From Prorocentrum cordatum (Eukaryota > Sar > Dinophyceae > Prorocentrales > Prorocentraceae), in the NCBI GenBank assembly GCA_963575745.1, contig CAUYUJ010005592.1, positions 300,293 through 364,292 of the forward strand: a stretch of DNA of 64,000 nucleotides, read 5' to 3'. The position numbers and the translations under genes were made by a program. Below the pieces are notes generated by a model that saw only the letters and a program-made list of their open reading frames with translations, was not told where the DNA came from and made no database searches. This document shows positions 40,961 through 51,929 of this stretch, piece after piece; position 1 is the stretch's first letter, and each line of letters opens with the position of its first letter.

Positions 40961-41510
40961 ACTGCGGCCGTCTGAGTCGCCTCACCGTGGCCACTACGAT
41001 CTGAAACGACACTTCGAGCTGAAACGGCCGCGCTGGAAGCGACGACTGCGCATCCCACACCTCGCACCGCACATGTGTTGCAACAGTTCCTGTTTTACGA
41101 GGCACCGCGCATGTATGTGCTCCTCTGCCGCTGACCCCAGCAGAAGGCGCGCGGCCCTTGCCGCGCTCAGCAGAACGCTCGCGCCCTATATGCGCAAGGC
41201 GACCCCCCGCGCATGCATACTTTTGCAAGGCGCGCGTGCAGACGTCTGCGTGGCCACCCGTGAGTAGCCAGCGCCATGGCCGAAATTTTTCCAGAAAGCA
41301 CGGGCAAGCCCCAGGAGCGATAACCATATCTTCGGATCCATCCCCCGGGCGGCGCGGGGTGCGACCCGCGCCGCGGCCCCGAAAACTTGGGCCCGACAGC
41401 GCTACCACCCAGGCAGAATCTGGTCAGGCATCCGTGCACGCCGCTGGCGCGCAGTTTCCATCATTTCTTCCAAATTCGTGCCAAATCAGTTCGAAATCAT
41501 TCTGACATCA
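40961..41510. other. no gene recognised; short ATTCC repeat at end
   Basis: GC-rich, with overlapping Arg/Ala/Cys-rich frames on both strands that lack motifs. The minus strand could hold an upstream exon of the transposase-like gene but nothing specific is recognisable. It ends with CCAAATTCGTGCC-type repeats. Confidence 0.4.
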
Positions 41511-41814
41511 TGTTCCTACTTTGTACGTTTTCATACATATATGTATATATGTATGTATATATATATGGTTCCCTATCTTTTCTACAAATCATTTCTTCTA
41601 AATGTATACATCTTTCCTTTTTTATATATATTTTAAAAGAATCCTGGTGGGTTATCAACATTTCAGAAACTACCTGGCTGACAGTTTTCTTCTCCCGGCC
41701 ACCAACATATTTTTGCGGCAGCAGTCTGGCGTTCCTGCTTTTTCCTGCAACTCTCAGGGTTGGCAGACTGTCCACGGGCCTGATTAGCTGATTAGCAGGG
41801 GTAGTGCTGTCGGC
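41511..41814. other. A/T-rich patch
   Basis: Marked drop in GC with TATATATGTATG repeats at 41535-41570 and T-runs at 41600-41635. No gene. Confidence 0.6.
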
Positions 41815-41965
41815 CCAGGACAAACCGATCCAGGACAACCTGATCCACGAAAAAAACCGACCCAGAGAAAACCGATCAAGGGAAACCGATCCAGGAATAT
41901 CGACGCAGGGAACATCGATTCGGGACGGGAGAACCGATCCAAAACCAGAAAAGAAACCCAGGACT
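41815..41965 (-). repeat. GGATCGGTTTTT minisatellite, locus 2 (inverted)
   Basis: Plus strand shows AAACCGATCCAGGACAACC, AAAACCGATCAAGG and GAACCGATCCAAAACC repeats, the complement of the loci at 32530 and 49130. Confidence 0.65.
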
Positions 41966-42254
41966 CAGCGACGGCGGATCCAGACGGCAGATCACATGAG
42001 CGGTGGATCCACACGTTGTCTATCAGCCAGTTACAGGCTGGATCCACCATGGAACAGTGGATTCCATGAGGCCAGAGCTGGATGATGTCGCGTGGGTCAA
42101 CTATGCATGGGCCCCGCCGTCTGAACCCACGTCTCGAGGCCACCGACGCGATGGCATATCATTAAACGAGCCACACTCGACAGGCGGTCGCGCGACCCAT
42201 CTGTCCTTCCTGATCCCCTCATCCCTCTCGGCCCCCGGTGCTGGCCAGCTCAGG

Positions 42255-42533
42255 CTAGTCCGAATCAGGTGACTCAGAGTCTTTGTTGTTATGATTATTG
42301 CGGCCCTTTTTGCTCTTCCCCTCGTTATCCTCATCCGTGTGATCCTTCTTCCTCTTCTTCGCGCTGCCCTTCTTCTCTTTCGGGTCCGCTGCCAACCTCA
42401 GCCTCCCATCCTCATCGCCCCTCGCAAGCTTCTGGTTCATCAGGGTCCTCACTTCTGAACTCAATATCGCCGCGCTCTTCGTCGGCGCGGCGTTCGCTCT
42501 CTGCGCGCATGTTTCGAACTCCTTATCTCCTAC
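42255..42533 (-). CDS. terminal exon-like block, Lys-rich, function unknown
   Basis: Preceded on minus by CATGCCCGCCGCCAG, a good 3' splice site. Then VGDKEFETCAQRANAAPTKS, VRTLMNQKLARGDEDGRLRL, KEKKGSAKKRKKDHTDEDNE and GRNNHNNKDSESPDSD before TAG 42257-42255. The strongly acidic last residues look like a natural C-terminus. NLS-like KKRKKD suggests a nuclear protein (inference). No family recognised. Confidence 0.45.
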   Translation of the reverse strand, partial: VGDKEFETCAQRANAAPTKSAAILSSEVRTLMNQKLARGDEDGRLRLAADPKEKKGSAKKRKKDHTDEDNEGKSKKGRNNHNNKDSESPDSD

Positions 42534-42685
42534 CTGGCGGCGGGCATGGATGAGGGGCGGGGCCGGATGATCAGGCTAGACATGGGGGGGGTGCACGACG
42601 GGGGCGGACACCATGATAGTGAGCGACCTTTGCGCGCACACGCAGGCATGACATACACCCATCACACAACATTGCAAGATGCATC
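42534..42685. other. probable intron
   Basis: G-run-rich spacer between two minus-strand exon-like blocks; no frame of note. Confidence 0.35.
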
Positions 42686-43100
42686 AATTCAAGGATGACC
42701 CGCCTGTTTCTTGAACTTCCCTTCCGCCAATGCCATCATCGACATGAGGTCGCGCTCCGAACATTTCGCGCTCACGACCTGCATCGCAGTGTCCATGGGT
42801 TCGCGAAGTTTGCCGACGGCCCCCCAGGATGCGCCCTTCGACTCGATTGGCCCGTCGAGTTTGGCATAATGGCTGATGGCCCAGTCGTAATTGGATTCCA
42901 GCGCCCTGAACTTGACGAGATCTGGATTCACCTTACGGGGCTTGGGATCGGGCTTCTCTTCATCGGAGTCGGAGCTGCCCTTATTTACATGTTTGCCGAC
43001 CTTATCCTTCTGTTATTTGGTCTCCTTCTCTTTCTCATTCTTTTGTTGGTTGTTTAATAGTTTTTTTTTTTGGTTTTACTCCCTCTCTTTCTCATTATGT
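42686..43100 (-). CDS. exon-like block, function unknown
   Basis: Minus: a Lys/Glu/Asn-rich part (NNQQKNEKEKETK), a TAA at 43015-43013, and in the same frame QKDKVGKHVNKGSSDSDEEK, PDPKPRKVNPDLVKFRALES, YDWAISHYAKLDGPIESKGA and CSERDLMSMMALAEGKFKKQ. The second half looks like a folded helical segment. No family recognised. Confidence 0.45.
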
Positions 43101-43182
43101 TCTTTGTTTCTTTCTCTTTGGCCTGTTCTTCTTTTCTCCTTCGTCGCTGTCTGGGAATTATCATTGTCGACCTTTTCCTCGG

Positions 43183-43600
43183 TCATGGGCTTCTCCTGCT
43201 CGTGCTTCGTAGACTTCTCGGCGGCCCCTCATCATGTAACGCGATCTTATCAATCCTTCCCTTGTGCCCAGTGGAGCCGCGGTCCTCCTCGCCCTTGTTT
43301 TTCTTCTGTGCAATCCTCGTCGTTGGCGCCGCCTCCACGGCATCTGGTGCTGGCAGCGCGCTCGCGCTGCTGCTGCCATCTTCGCTACCCTGGAAGGTGC
43401 GCGCCCACTCTCTGTGCCGAAGCCAGCTCTTCTTGAACGGCTCGGTCAACTAGTGCTTGACGTTCAAGAATTCGATCGTTTCCGCCATGTCGTCCCAGCG
43501 GACCCACTTCCCCACCCGTCAGCACGGCGTTCGGCGCATGCTTCAGCGCCAGGCGGAGGCCTGCAGCGCCGCCACCCTTGAGCCACGCCAGCCGCCCCAA
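43183..43600 (-). CDS. exon-like block spanning an in-frame TAG
   Basis: Minus: VGKWVRWDDMAETIEFLNVKH in the line of reading (Trp-rich), TAG 43452-43450, then LTEPFKKSWLRHREWARTFQ and GSEDGSSSASALPAPDAVEA without any frame change. Then RIAQKKNKGEEDRGSTGHKG. Both sides look equally coding. Function unknown. Confidence 0.45.
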
Positions 43601-43622
43601 GGTGACGTACTCACCGATTCGT

Positions 43623-44591
43623 TTATATTATTTCTCGCGCTTTTCTTTTTGTGTGCATTTTTTTGAGTTTTTTCCATGTTTCGAACTCCTTCTTGACCCA
43701 ATCCGATCTGAACTTCCGCTGGGCTGGCCATCCTTTCTCCGCTGCGTAGTCTCTCCTCAAAGCCTCTGGCGCCGCCAAGGCCTTTTGCCATCGGTCCGCT
43801 ACTTTGTTCCCACCCTGTGTCTTCGTGGTGGACATGGAGTTCTTCGCCGCCGTCTCCCCGTAACATCGCTGCTCCTCCCTGCCCTTCTTGCTTAAGTGAG
43901 CGTTCGTATCATCGTCGGGCGACTCGTCGCGATCGCCATTATCAGACCAGGTGGGATCGGCCTTCTTCAAGGCTGCGAGCTTCTTGGCGAGCCCGCAGTG
44001 GAAGGACTGTCCCAGCCTGATGCTGGCGCGCTCCATCGTGCGTTCGTCGGGGTTCGGGCGCGGGCCCATCTCATCATTGATGGCCTTGATCTCCGAGTCG
44101 ATCGCCGGAATCAGATGACTCTCGCTGTCAGGGAACGTGTTCGAATACATGACGTTGGGCGTTCCAATCGGTTCGCGAGCCGCGTTCATGATTCCCATCG
44201 AGCGGTGCCCCCCGATTGGCGCTACACCAGCAGAAGAGCTCACGCCAGAATAGCTCGAACTCGATATCGCTGGGGTCGGCGCTGGCGGTCCAAGTTGACC
44301 GTCTATTTGCGCGCCGACGGGCACTCCACTTCGGGGTGAAACCGAGAGATTCGTGCCGCCCTTATCCTCGGCACACGCCGTCTCCTGAGCTTCGTGATTA
44401 TCCTTCTTTGCCGTCGTGTCTTTCCTTGCCTTCTTCTTCGCCTCGCCTCTGACCGTCGACGCCGAGCGGCTCCTCCTCTCAGCATTATTATCCGTCCTTT
44501 CCTGGTTTTCTGAGTCCTCGGCCCAAGGCTCACGCGTCAACGCACGCGCGTATGCGCGCACGCGCACAACGCATACACTACCCGCCAACAT
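43623..44591 (-). CDS. exon-like block, charged, function unknown
   Basis: Long clean minus frame: a disordered charged start (RRSRSASTVRGEAKKKARKD), then AAREPIGTPNVMYSNTFPDS, IPAIDSEIKAINDEMGPRPN, ERASIRLGQSFHCGLAKKLA, KVADRWQKALAAPEALRRDY and RKFRSDWVKKEFETWKKLKK. A GTGAGT donor-like sequence follows near 43615-43610. It is one of the better exon candidates here. A helical DNA/RNA-binding segment is possible, but no family is recognised. Confidence 0.5.
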   Translation of the reverse strand: MLAGSVCVVRVRAYARALTREPWAEDSENQERTDNNAERRSRSASTVRGEAKKKARKDTTAKKDNHEAQETACAEDKGGTNLSVSPRSGVPVGAQIDGQLGPPAPTPAISSSSYSGVSSSAGVAPIGGHRSMGIMNAAREPIGTPNVMYSNTFPDSESHLIPAIDSEIKAINDEMGPRPNPDERTMERASIRLGQSFHCGLAKKLAALKKADPTWSDNGDRDESPDDDTNAHLSKKGREEQRCYGETAAKNSMSTTKTQGGNKVADRWQKALAAPEALRRDYAAEKGWPAQRKFRSDWVKKEFETWKKLKKMHTKRKAREII

Positions 44592-44813
44592 CTGGATAGA
44601 GGAGGAGGAGGAACGTGAGGAGGATGAGGAACTTCGGTAAACGAGCGACGGGGCGATGGCAACTGGGGCGGGGGGGGGGGGGGCGGGGGGGCAGTCCTTC
44701 GATGTCGGATGTCGTCCAGCAGCAGCCTCGATGCTAGCGGCGGCGCGTTCCTCGGGTTGGGGCGGCGGCCAGTTGCGGGCGGGCGGGAGATGGATCTAGG
44801 CACAGAGGGCTAG

Positions 44814-44817
<4 letters not shown>

Positions 44818-44869
<52 letters not shown>

Positions 44870-44872
44870 CAA
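44818..44872. repeat. (GA)n microsatellite
   Basis: GA units with one TA interruption; coding-strand CT. Confidence 0.95.
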
Positions 44873-44879
44873 GGATGGG

Positions 44880-45505
44880 GGTATGAATGGGCCTTGCTCT
44901 TCTTTCAGGGGCGCAATGCTGGCCAGCATTGCATCTCGAACTTGCGAGGCGATGTCAGAGAGGCGCTCATCTCCAGCATCGCTCGCCAGCTCACTCGGCC
45001 CCGCCCCTTTCTCACGAGTGGCCTCAGCTTCCCCGGCCGCCCCAGGTGCTGTCTGGACATCCTCGCCCCCATGTTTCTGCCCATTGATCGGGCCCTACTT
45101 GACCTCATCAGCCTTTTCCCCTTCGGTCTCATCGGCCGTTTCCTCCTCGACCGCACCAGCCTGTTTTTTCTCGGCATCGCCAGTCACCTTCGACCGTTCT
45201 ACCTTCTGGGCCTCATCGTCGGTCGGCGGCGAGCGACCTCCTCCCAACAGCGAACCCTCGAGACCCATCCGCTCGTCCATCTCTTCGTGCATCCTGCGGG
45301 TGCCAGGAGTCAGCTCAGCCGTGCTCTGTGCAGGGGGACTGCTCGCAGGGCTGCTGGTGCTGCTGGTGTTGCCCCGCACTCGGTGGCGCTTCGGAGTCCT
45401 CGCGACCTCTGGCCCCCATGCAACGTTGCCAGCAACGGCGCAACCGACCTCGCCGCGCCATCTCTCCGTCGCGCGGGTCGCCCCCGCCCTCGGTCGAGAG
45501 GGCAT
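44880..45505 (-). CDS. exon-like acidic block spanning an in-frame TAG
   Basis: Minus: EVARTPKRHRVRGNTSSTSS, TPGTRRMHEEMDERMGLEGS, KVTGDAEKKQAGAVEEETAD, EGEKADEVK, then TAG 45097-45095, then in the same frame GPINGQKHGGEDVQTAPGAA, EAEATREKGAGPSELASDAG and SDIASQVRDAMLASIAPLKE. Acidic low-complexity with a helical end. No family recognised. Confidence 0.45.
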
Positions 45506-45576
45506 CGGCCATCTTGCGCGAGGGGGGCAATGGCGCAGCGAGGTTGGTTGCGACGCGCTGTGACGTTACACCGTGA

Positions 45577-45660
45577 CCTCCTCCATCGGCACCATCTGAA
45601 CGAACTGCCTGATGTCGGCCCACTTGCCCTCCAGGGGCTGCAGGCGAGGCATGCTCGAGC
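45577..45660 (-). CDS. short exon-like segment
   Basis: Minus MPRLQPLEGKWADIRQFVQM then VPMEEVTV before TAA. Compact and protein-like, but short; it may end a gene or be chance. Confidence 0.25.
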
Positions 45661-46039
45661 CGACGTGGCTGCACGCGTGCCCTTCTGCAGCGTTCGCGCG
45701 CGCCCATGCCTCATCGCCCTCCCCGTGCTGCCCGCGCTGATCATTGCTCTCAGAGCGCTGATCCTTCGCACCTGCTCCCCATCAACCTTCCTCACCGCAT
45801 TCCCCTTCCACCCACTCTTCGTCCATCTCTCATCCTTGATTTGCTAATCCTATTCCTTTCACACCAAGACGCAAGGCGACGGGCGTGCAGCGCCTGCCGT
45901 CCAGGTCAGAATTCAGGGCTGCGCCGCCCCCCGGCGCCTCGTGTCGGTGGCGCGATCGCGCGCGACCCCCTCTCACTGGCAGAGCTTTTCTACCTCTTCG
46001 CTCCTCAACCTCCTCGACTGGCAGCGCTCCTCTACATCC

Positions 46040-47164
46040 TCACTGGCATGCCTCCTCTACCTCCTCATGGGAAGCATCCTCTACCTCCTCTGTGCGAGTC
46101 TAGCCGAATCCCGCTCCCATGTCGAAATCATCTTCTGAGGAAGAGCATTTCTTCTAAGACGGGCGCGGGCTCTCATTGGGCGACGGCCTCTTCTTCGGCT
46201 GGCTCGGGCTTGAACTTGAGGGCGCCGCTGTCTTGGGATGGCTCTTGCTGGAGGATGCCAACGCCTCATCCTTGTTCTTCTTGGTGCGCTTGTTTATCGA
46301 GTCTGCCTTGGCCGTGGGGATCACCACCTTGGGCTCGGATGTCTTCTTGGCCCCCTTCTGTCCCTTCATGGCTGCTTGGCTTCTTCACTCTGACTGCTCG
46401 GCTTCTCGCCCTCTGCGCCATCTTCCTCCTCTTCGTCTTTATCGTTCTGAACTTCCCCCTCTTCTGCCTCCTGGTGGTCCTCATCAGCCGCGGCCTGCGC
46501 CTCCTCGTCATCTTCCCCAGCCTTCTCATCCTCGTCTTCCTCTGCCGCTGCCGCCGGCCTTTTGCGCGCCGCTGCTGCCGGCCTCTTGCCCGCCGCGGCT
46601 GGCCTTTTCTGTGCAGTCTTCTTGTCGCCGTGCCCGCCCTGGCGCTTGATGTACTCCTGCTTGGCGAGCTCGAACTTGTCGGCGTCCCCGTCAATGGAGA
46701 ATTGCCTCGCGAGCTTCTTGATGCACCCCTCGGGCTGCTCGAAGTGCTCCTTCGCCGTGACTTGTCCGATCGTCCTCGCCCTTCTATCGCCATCCGTCTT
46801 GATCCAGGCGGCGATGAACACTCGCCTGTCGCCACCTGCTGCCGCGGGCGGCCTCGCGCACCTCGTCGCGGCGATCACGTCGCCCTCTGCGTTCTCCAGC
46901 TGGAGCAGCTCATTGGGGCTCGACGAGCCAGGTATACCCTCCTCCCTGCTGATGTCGTGCTCGCCCGCAGTGTAGCCTGGCACCCTCCACTCCGCGCCGT
47001 CTGGCCACGTGAAGGCGAGCTCGTCGTCGCTCTTCTGCCCCTTGAGCGGCACCCCGTACTCTAGCGGCGACTTCTTGCCCCGCTGGCGGAACGCCGCCTG
47101 CTTGTTGGAGCCCCAGTTGTGAGAGAATAACTCTTTCTGCGCCGCGGCCTTCATCTCTGCTGCC
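46040..47164 (-). CDS. exon-like block with KRPAAA repeats, function unknown
   Basis: Begins after CTTCTACCCCCAG, a strong 3' splice site, with EAAEMKAAAQKELFSHNWGS, NKQAAFRQRGKKSPLEYGVP, WPDGAEWRVPGYTAGEHDIS and RRVFIAAWIKTDGDRRARTI. Then QRPAAAGKRPAAAARKRP-type repeats and a Glu/Asp-rich stretch to TGA 46366. A one-base shift continues to MKGQKGAKKTSEPKVVIPTA and KKRPSPNESPRPS, then, through TAG 46156-46154 and TAG 46102-46100, to KKCSSSEDDFDMGAGFG and TRTEEVEDASHEEVEEACQ. Globular N-terminus plus long charged tail. No family recognised. Confidence 0.55.
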
Positions 47165-47299
47165 TCCTGGGGGTAGAAGGCGCGCGCGCGCGGAAGAGTG
47201 CGTGCGCGATGCAACTCATGCCAAATTCATTCCAGAGTGAATGTTGAATGAATCTGGAATGACCTTAGCCGAAACCCAATAGGAGCCAAATGGAAGCTG

Positions 47300-47720
47300 A
47301 GGAAATCTGGAATAAGTTTAGTAGATATATAAATATGCATCTGGCCCGACCTCACTCGCCTCCTCTCCCCCGCCCACGCCATCGCAGTCGTCGCGTCGCT
47401 ACCGATATCTATGCCCCACCTTCTCACCCATTTGTCCTTGCCTCCCGTGTCCTGCGCCACCTCTGGGAAGTGGTCCTCCAGCCGCCCGCGCGCCCCCTTG
47501 TCTGGATCCCGCGCCTTGATGCCTGCCTGGCTCACCGCCCCCAGCATGGCACGGATCCGCCGCCCTCATCCGATAGGAGGGTCGGTGGCTGGATCCCCCG
47601 ACCGACACTGACAGCTTTACCAATCGGATGCCGAAATCCGATGTCGACATCGAGGGGCACCGAGGTTCGGGATAGACCGACGTCGATGTCCGAGGGGGGG
47701 GGATTCGAGCAAGGATCGAA
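47300..47720. other. no gene recognised
   Basis: Mixed sequence between the exon-like block and the CT tracts. Contains short inverted pieces (CGATGTCGACATCG near 47640). Frames on both strands lack motifs. Confidence 0.4.
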
Positions 47721-47724
47721 ACGA

Positions 47725-47765
47725 CTCTCTCTTTCTCTCCTCTCTCTCTCTCTATCTCTTTTTTT

Positions 47766-47821
<56 letters not shown>

Positions 47822-48031
47822 TCTTCTGTCTCGCCCCCCCCCCCCCTCCCCCCCCCCCCCCCCCCCCCTCCCTCCCCCCCTCGCTCTCTCCCTCGTGTGC
47901 CCAGGGGGCCCTCCCAGTCCATGCAATATCTCCCTCTTTCTATATATATATAAATGTATATGTATATATCCCTCTTTCTCGTTCTCTACCCATATCTCTC
48001 TATCTTCCCTCCCGATCCTGACGTCATCCCT

Positions 48032-48105
<74 letters not shown>

Positions 48106-48113
48106 CTCTTTTT

Positions 48114-48157
<44 letters not shown>

Positions 48158-48223
48158 TCTCTTTCTCTCCCCCTCTATCTTTCTTTGTTTCTTTCTTTTT
48201 GTCTTTCTTCTTTTTTTGTTCTC

Positions 48224-48279
<56 letters not shown>

Positions 48280-48293
48280 CCTCTCGTTATGTC
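47725..48293. repeat. (CT)n, poly-C and T-rich microsatellite cluster
   Basis: CT repeats at 47725-47818, C-runs at 47831-47873, TATATA at 47941-47965, CT repeats at 48037-48105, and further CT runs interspersed with T-runs to 48293. Confidence 0.95.
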
Positions 48294-48299
48294 TCTGGA

Positions 48300-48815
48300 G
48301 CTCCCTGTCCCCCTCGCCCTTCTCTCGCGCCCCATGACCGGCGGCGGTTGCGCGGCGACGACCTTCCTATTTTGGTCTGCCCAGCTGGCGACCTCCTCGT
48401 CCGGACTCCACTCGGCCTCTTTCGCCTGCGCAAGGGCGTGCAGCGCCGACGACAGCCGGCAGCTGGGGCTGGTTGAGCGTTTCCATCGGCGCAACGATGG
48501 CGCGGATCTTCTTCAACAGCTGCCTGCGCTCAATCACGCCATCTGGGCTGTCTCCGTCCTCGGGGAGGGGCGGGGGGGGGCTTTCTCTTCAAGTGCTCTT
48601 CCGCCCTCTTCAATCCCTCCTCCCATTGCCCCTGCATCGTCAGATCGCCCTCCCATCGTCGATTTGCCCCGCGTGTCCGCGTCGGCGCGCGCTGCATCCA
48701 CGTCGCGCGCGCACTGCAGAAGCACCTTTTCGAGCTTCTTGCGCTGGTCGTCGTCGAGATCACTCGTTTTCTTTTTTTGGCCTCCTCGTCCTCGACCTCT
48801 GGCGCTGGCCTCCAT
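48300..48815 (-). CDS. exon-like block, function unknown
   Basis: Minus: KKKTSDLDDDQRKKLEKVLL, QCARDVDAARADADTRGKST, GGGIEEGGRALEEKAPPRPS; a shift; DGVIERRQLLKKIRAIVAPM with ETLNQPQLP; a shift; SSALHALAQAKEAEWSPDEE and VASWADQNRKVVAAQPPP. Heptad-like Leu spacing in the first part suggests a short coiled coil. Two one-base shifts within 500 bases point to decay or assembly error. Confidence 0.45.
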
Positions 48816-49129
48816 CCTCGGATCTCGTGGCCTCCTCGTCCTCCTCTGGCGCTGGCCTCCTCCTCGGGTCTCGCGGCCTACTCCTCGGGTCTCGCGGCCT
48901 CCTCCTCTGGCGCTGGCCTCCTCCTCTGGCGCTGGCCTCCTCCTCTGGCGCTGGCCGCCTCCTCCTGCGCTGGCCTCTTCGGGTCGGGCGCGCCCTGGGG
49001 CGCGCGCGGCGGCGCGCCGGGCCAGGCGGCTGCGATCGGCGAAGGCAAGCGAGCGCGAGCAATGGGGGCGCGACGAGGGGGAGGAGGGGGGGAGTGAAAT
49101 ATGATTAGATTGTGTATAACATGTTATGT
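48816..49129. repeat. CTGGCCTCCTCCTCTGGCG-type tandem repeat
   Basis: Imperfect 18-30 bp units containing GGCGCTGGCCTCCTCCT at 48790-48985, then a GC-rich spacer. No gene. Confidence 0.6.
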
Positions 49130-49300
49130 TTTTTCACTGGATCGGTTTTTCTTGGATCGGTTTTTTCGGATTGGTTTTTGTTCCGGATCGGTTTCTTTCC
49201 GGATCGGCAAAACCGATCTTGAGGACCTCTGGGGAGTGTGATGGGGATTTGTCTTTTGTGGTCTTCTAAAAGACACCGGCACTGCGGCGAATCCAGCAGT
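49130..49300 (+). repeat. GGATCGGTTTTT minisatellite (locus 3) and LINE tail copy
   Basis: GGATCGGTTTTT-type repeats at 49130-49215, then GAGGACCTCTGGGGAGTGTG and GGGGATTTGTCTTTTGTGG, CTTCTAAAAGACACCGGCAC, TGCGGCGAATCCAGC, the same tail module as at 31905-32520. Confidence 0.65.
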
Positions 49301-50640
49301 CGTTCCCCGGCGACCCAATTCCCCCCGCGATTGCTTCCAGTTCTGAGTGTACATGCTAATTTCCATTGTGAGATAGCCGAACGATCCATGCACAGTCACC
49401 CCAGATCCACGTGGTCAGGCATCAGTGGCAGTGGTCAGTTGTGGTGACAGGTCAAGTCTTGGGGATGTGGTTAGGGCTCGTTTTCGCGGACCAGATTGTT
49501 GGGGGCGCTCGGGGTGAAATTCGCACCCAGCCGACCCTAGCAACGCTTAGTGACGTCGCGCGGCGCGTAATCGGCCCCAACGGCAATCCGCGCACGGCCA
49601 TGCATCCATCCAACTTTACCTTGCGTTTCCTACCCGAATCGGCGTCGCACGGTGCCATGCAACGACGCGGCGACGACGATGCGACTAGGATGCGAAGAGG
49701 AAGGAGTCGGGGAGACGGGGCAGAGGAGGAGGAGGAGCAGCAGCAGCAGGAAGAGGAGGAGGGGGGGGGGGAGGAGGAAGAGGAGGAGGAGGAGGAGAGG
49801 AGGAGGAGGAGGAAGAGGAGGATGAGGAGGAGAGGAGGAGAAGGAGGATCAATGCTTACCAGCCAATCGGGACCGAACCCGCCGCGCCTCTGGAGGGCGT
49901 CGAGGGCTGCGGTCCGCGGCAGCCCGCGGGCGGGCGCGCGTTGAGTTCCTTGCTGGGCGCGGGCAGAAGCGAGATGAACCGACGTATGCCAGCGCGTCCG
50001 CAGCGCTTGAGGCCGGCGATTCCGTCGATGGTTATAGCGCGCGCGAGCTTGGCGGCAATCATTGCCGGCGTCGCCGGACAGGGAATTGCAGGTCCGCGCT
50101 CGCCCCTCGGGGCCTGGCCCCGTTCCGAACAAACACTGCTGCCCATTTAAACATTTAGTGCGGTGCGCCTTCGGAGGCCTCGCGATGGTTCGGCGCTGAT
50201 CGGGGATTCCTTGCAGCGCGAGGCGGTGCGAGCATCGCGCGGGCGCGTTGGCGGGTGATCCCGCTATGTGCTTGGCGCGGCTGGTATTTTTGTGATTGTC
50301 GTTTTGCGCGTGCACTGTGCCCGGCGTGGCCGCTGTGCCTCGCGTGCCTGGCGCCCCGCCGGTTTGCTCGGCGCGCGCGCGGCGCGCGCGCTTGCCGCGG
50401 GTTGCCTTCGATGTCTGTTTGCTTGTGTTCCCTGCCCTCCCGCATTTTCGGCCCTCGCTTTGAATTCGCGGCGCTTCGCGCCATATCCTTTCTCCTCTAC
50501 TATCCCCCCCTCTCCTCGTCCTCCTCTTGATATTGTTCCTCCCCGCTTCGTTTCCTCATCGTCCATCCCCTTCCTTCTTGCGCGGTGGGCTCTCGGTTTG
50601 TAGCCGCGCCGAGGCAATTTCAGCACGCCCTTCGCGCCGC
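49301..50640. other. no gene recognised; (GGA)n tract
   Basis: A GAGGAGGAGCAGCAGCAG-like purine tract fills 49720-49850. Frames on both sides lack motifs. A segment at 49950-50150 is open on both strands (plus PSMVIARASLAAIIAGVAGQ) but cannot be judged. Confidence 0.4.
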
Positions 50641-51760
50641 GCGCTGTTCGTTGTCCCCATGCGGCTTTTCATTGAAAGTCCCATGTGGTGTAAATCGTAT
50701 GCTGATGCCGCAACAAGTCTAGCACGCGTTAAGGCCCCGTGCGCATCCTTGCCGACTCGTTGCGGTCGCGCGCCGCCTCGCCGACCATTCCGAAACAATT
50801 TTCACACGGTCGGTTGCCTCATAAGGGGCTTTACCGAGATCCCACAGAGCACAGGCCGCACGCCGCCGCCCAGACTCTTTGAGGGCCGTTTCTCTCGCGG
50901 TTTGCGTCTCCATATTTTTGGAGCTCCATTGAAGGCCCCTGCGGCGCAGGCCGCGGGCCGCGCCCGGGCCATTTCAACGCGCCCGCCACGCCATTCGCGC
51001 CCCCATAGGGACTACCACCGAATGCTTTGTGGGATAGGCTGTTTGCCACCGCCCAGACCGTTTTAGTTCATTCAATGTACGGTTCGCGGACCCCCGCGGA
51101 GCTGTGCCACATGTATTGGTGTTGCGCCGGACGCTTGCCACCGCGCAGACCGTTGCAGCGCGCCCATCGAACTGTTCGGCGCCCAATCATACGAAACCCC
51201 ATCGAAGGCGTTTGTAACGCAGGGCGCGTGCTGCCGCTCACACTCTGTTGTAAAACGCCAGCCATGCGTTCCGTGGCAACATGAGGTGTTCTGCCGAAAA
51301 CGCTGGTGACGCAGGCCGCGCGTCGCCGCCCGGGCCATGTCAACAGTCTTCGCGCGATCCGCGGCCGCATGAGGAAACTCCCTTGAAGGGTCGTCAGGCA
51401 CAAACCGCACGCCGCCACGCAGACCATTTAGCACACACACCCCTCACGGTTCGTGGCCCCGCAGGGAACTCCGCCGAAAGCGTTTGTGGCACATGCCTCA
51501 TTGCGCCGTCCAGACCATTCCAGCACGCGGTCAATGTGTTTTGTTGCCAAATGTGGAGCACAGGCCGCAAGCCGCCGCCCCAAGCCAATTCAGTGCTGTC
51601 TGGCGCGATTCGTGGGCCCATTGGGAGTTCTAGCGAAGGGCTTTGTGGCGCAGGTTGTTTGCCCCCGCCCGCAGTCTTCGCGCGCGTGGTGGCTTCGTGG
51701 GGAGCTCCACAGGAGGCCCTTGTGGTAAATTTCGCATGCGGACTCATTGTGTTCGCGCGT
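50641..51760 (-). repeat. minisatellite array B1, diverged, inverted relative of A
   Basis: About twelve imperfect ~85-92 bp units with GCAGGCCGCxTGCCGCCGCC, CAGACCATTTCAGCACGC and GTTCGTGGCCCCATAGGG-like blocks followed by CTCCGCCGAAGG. Reversed and complemented these match array A (CACCCCTCACACG, TTCGTGGCCCCATAGGG, GCTCCGCCGAAGGCC). More decayed than array A. Confidence 0.75.
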
Positions 51761-51929
51761 GTCGGGCGGTCTTGTCAATTTTCGCGCTGCGTTCAGAAAG
51801 TGTTGGCTCTTTCGCCATGTTCACTCGGCATTGGAGGGGCAGAAGGGAAACGTCGGAAAGACGGGCCAGCATGATGAGGGCGATCGATGGCGGGGTCACT
51901 ATTTGAAGGATGACGCGGGCGAGGGGCAC

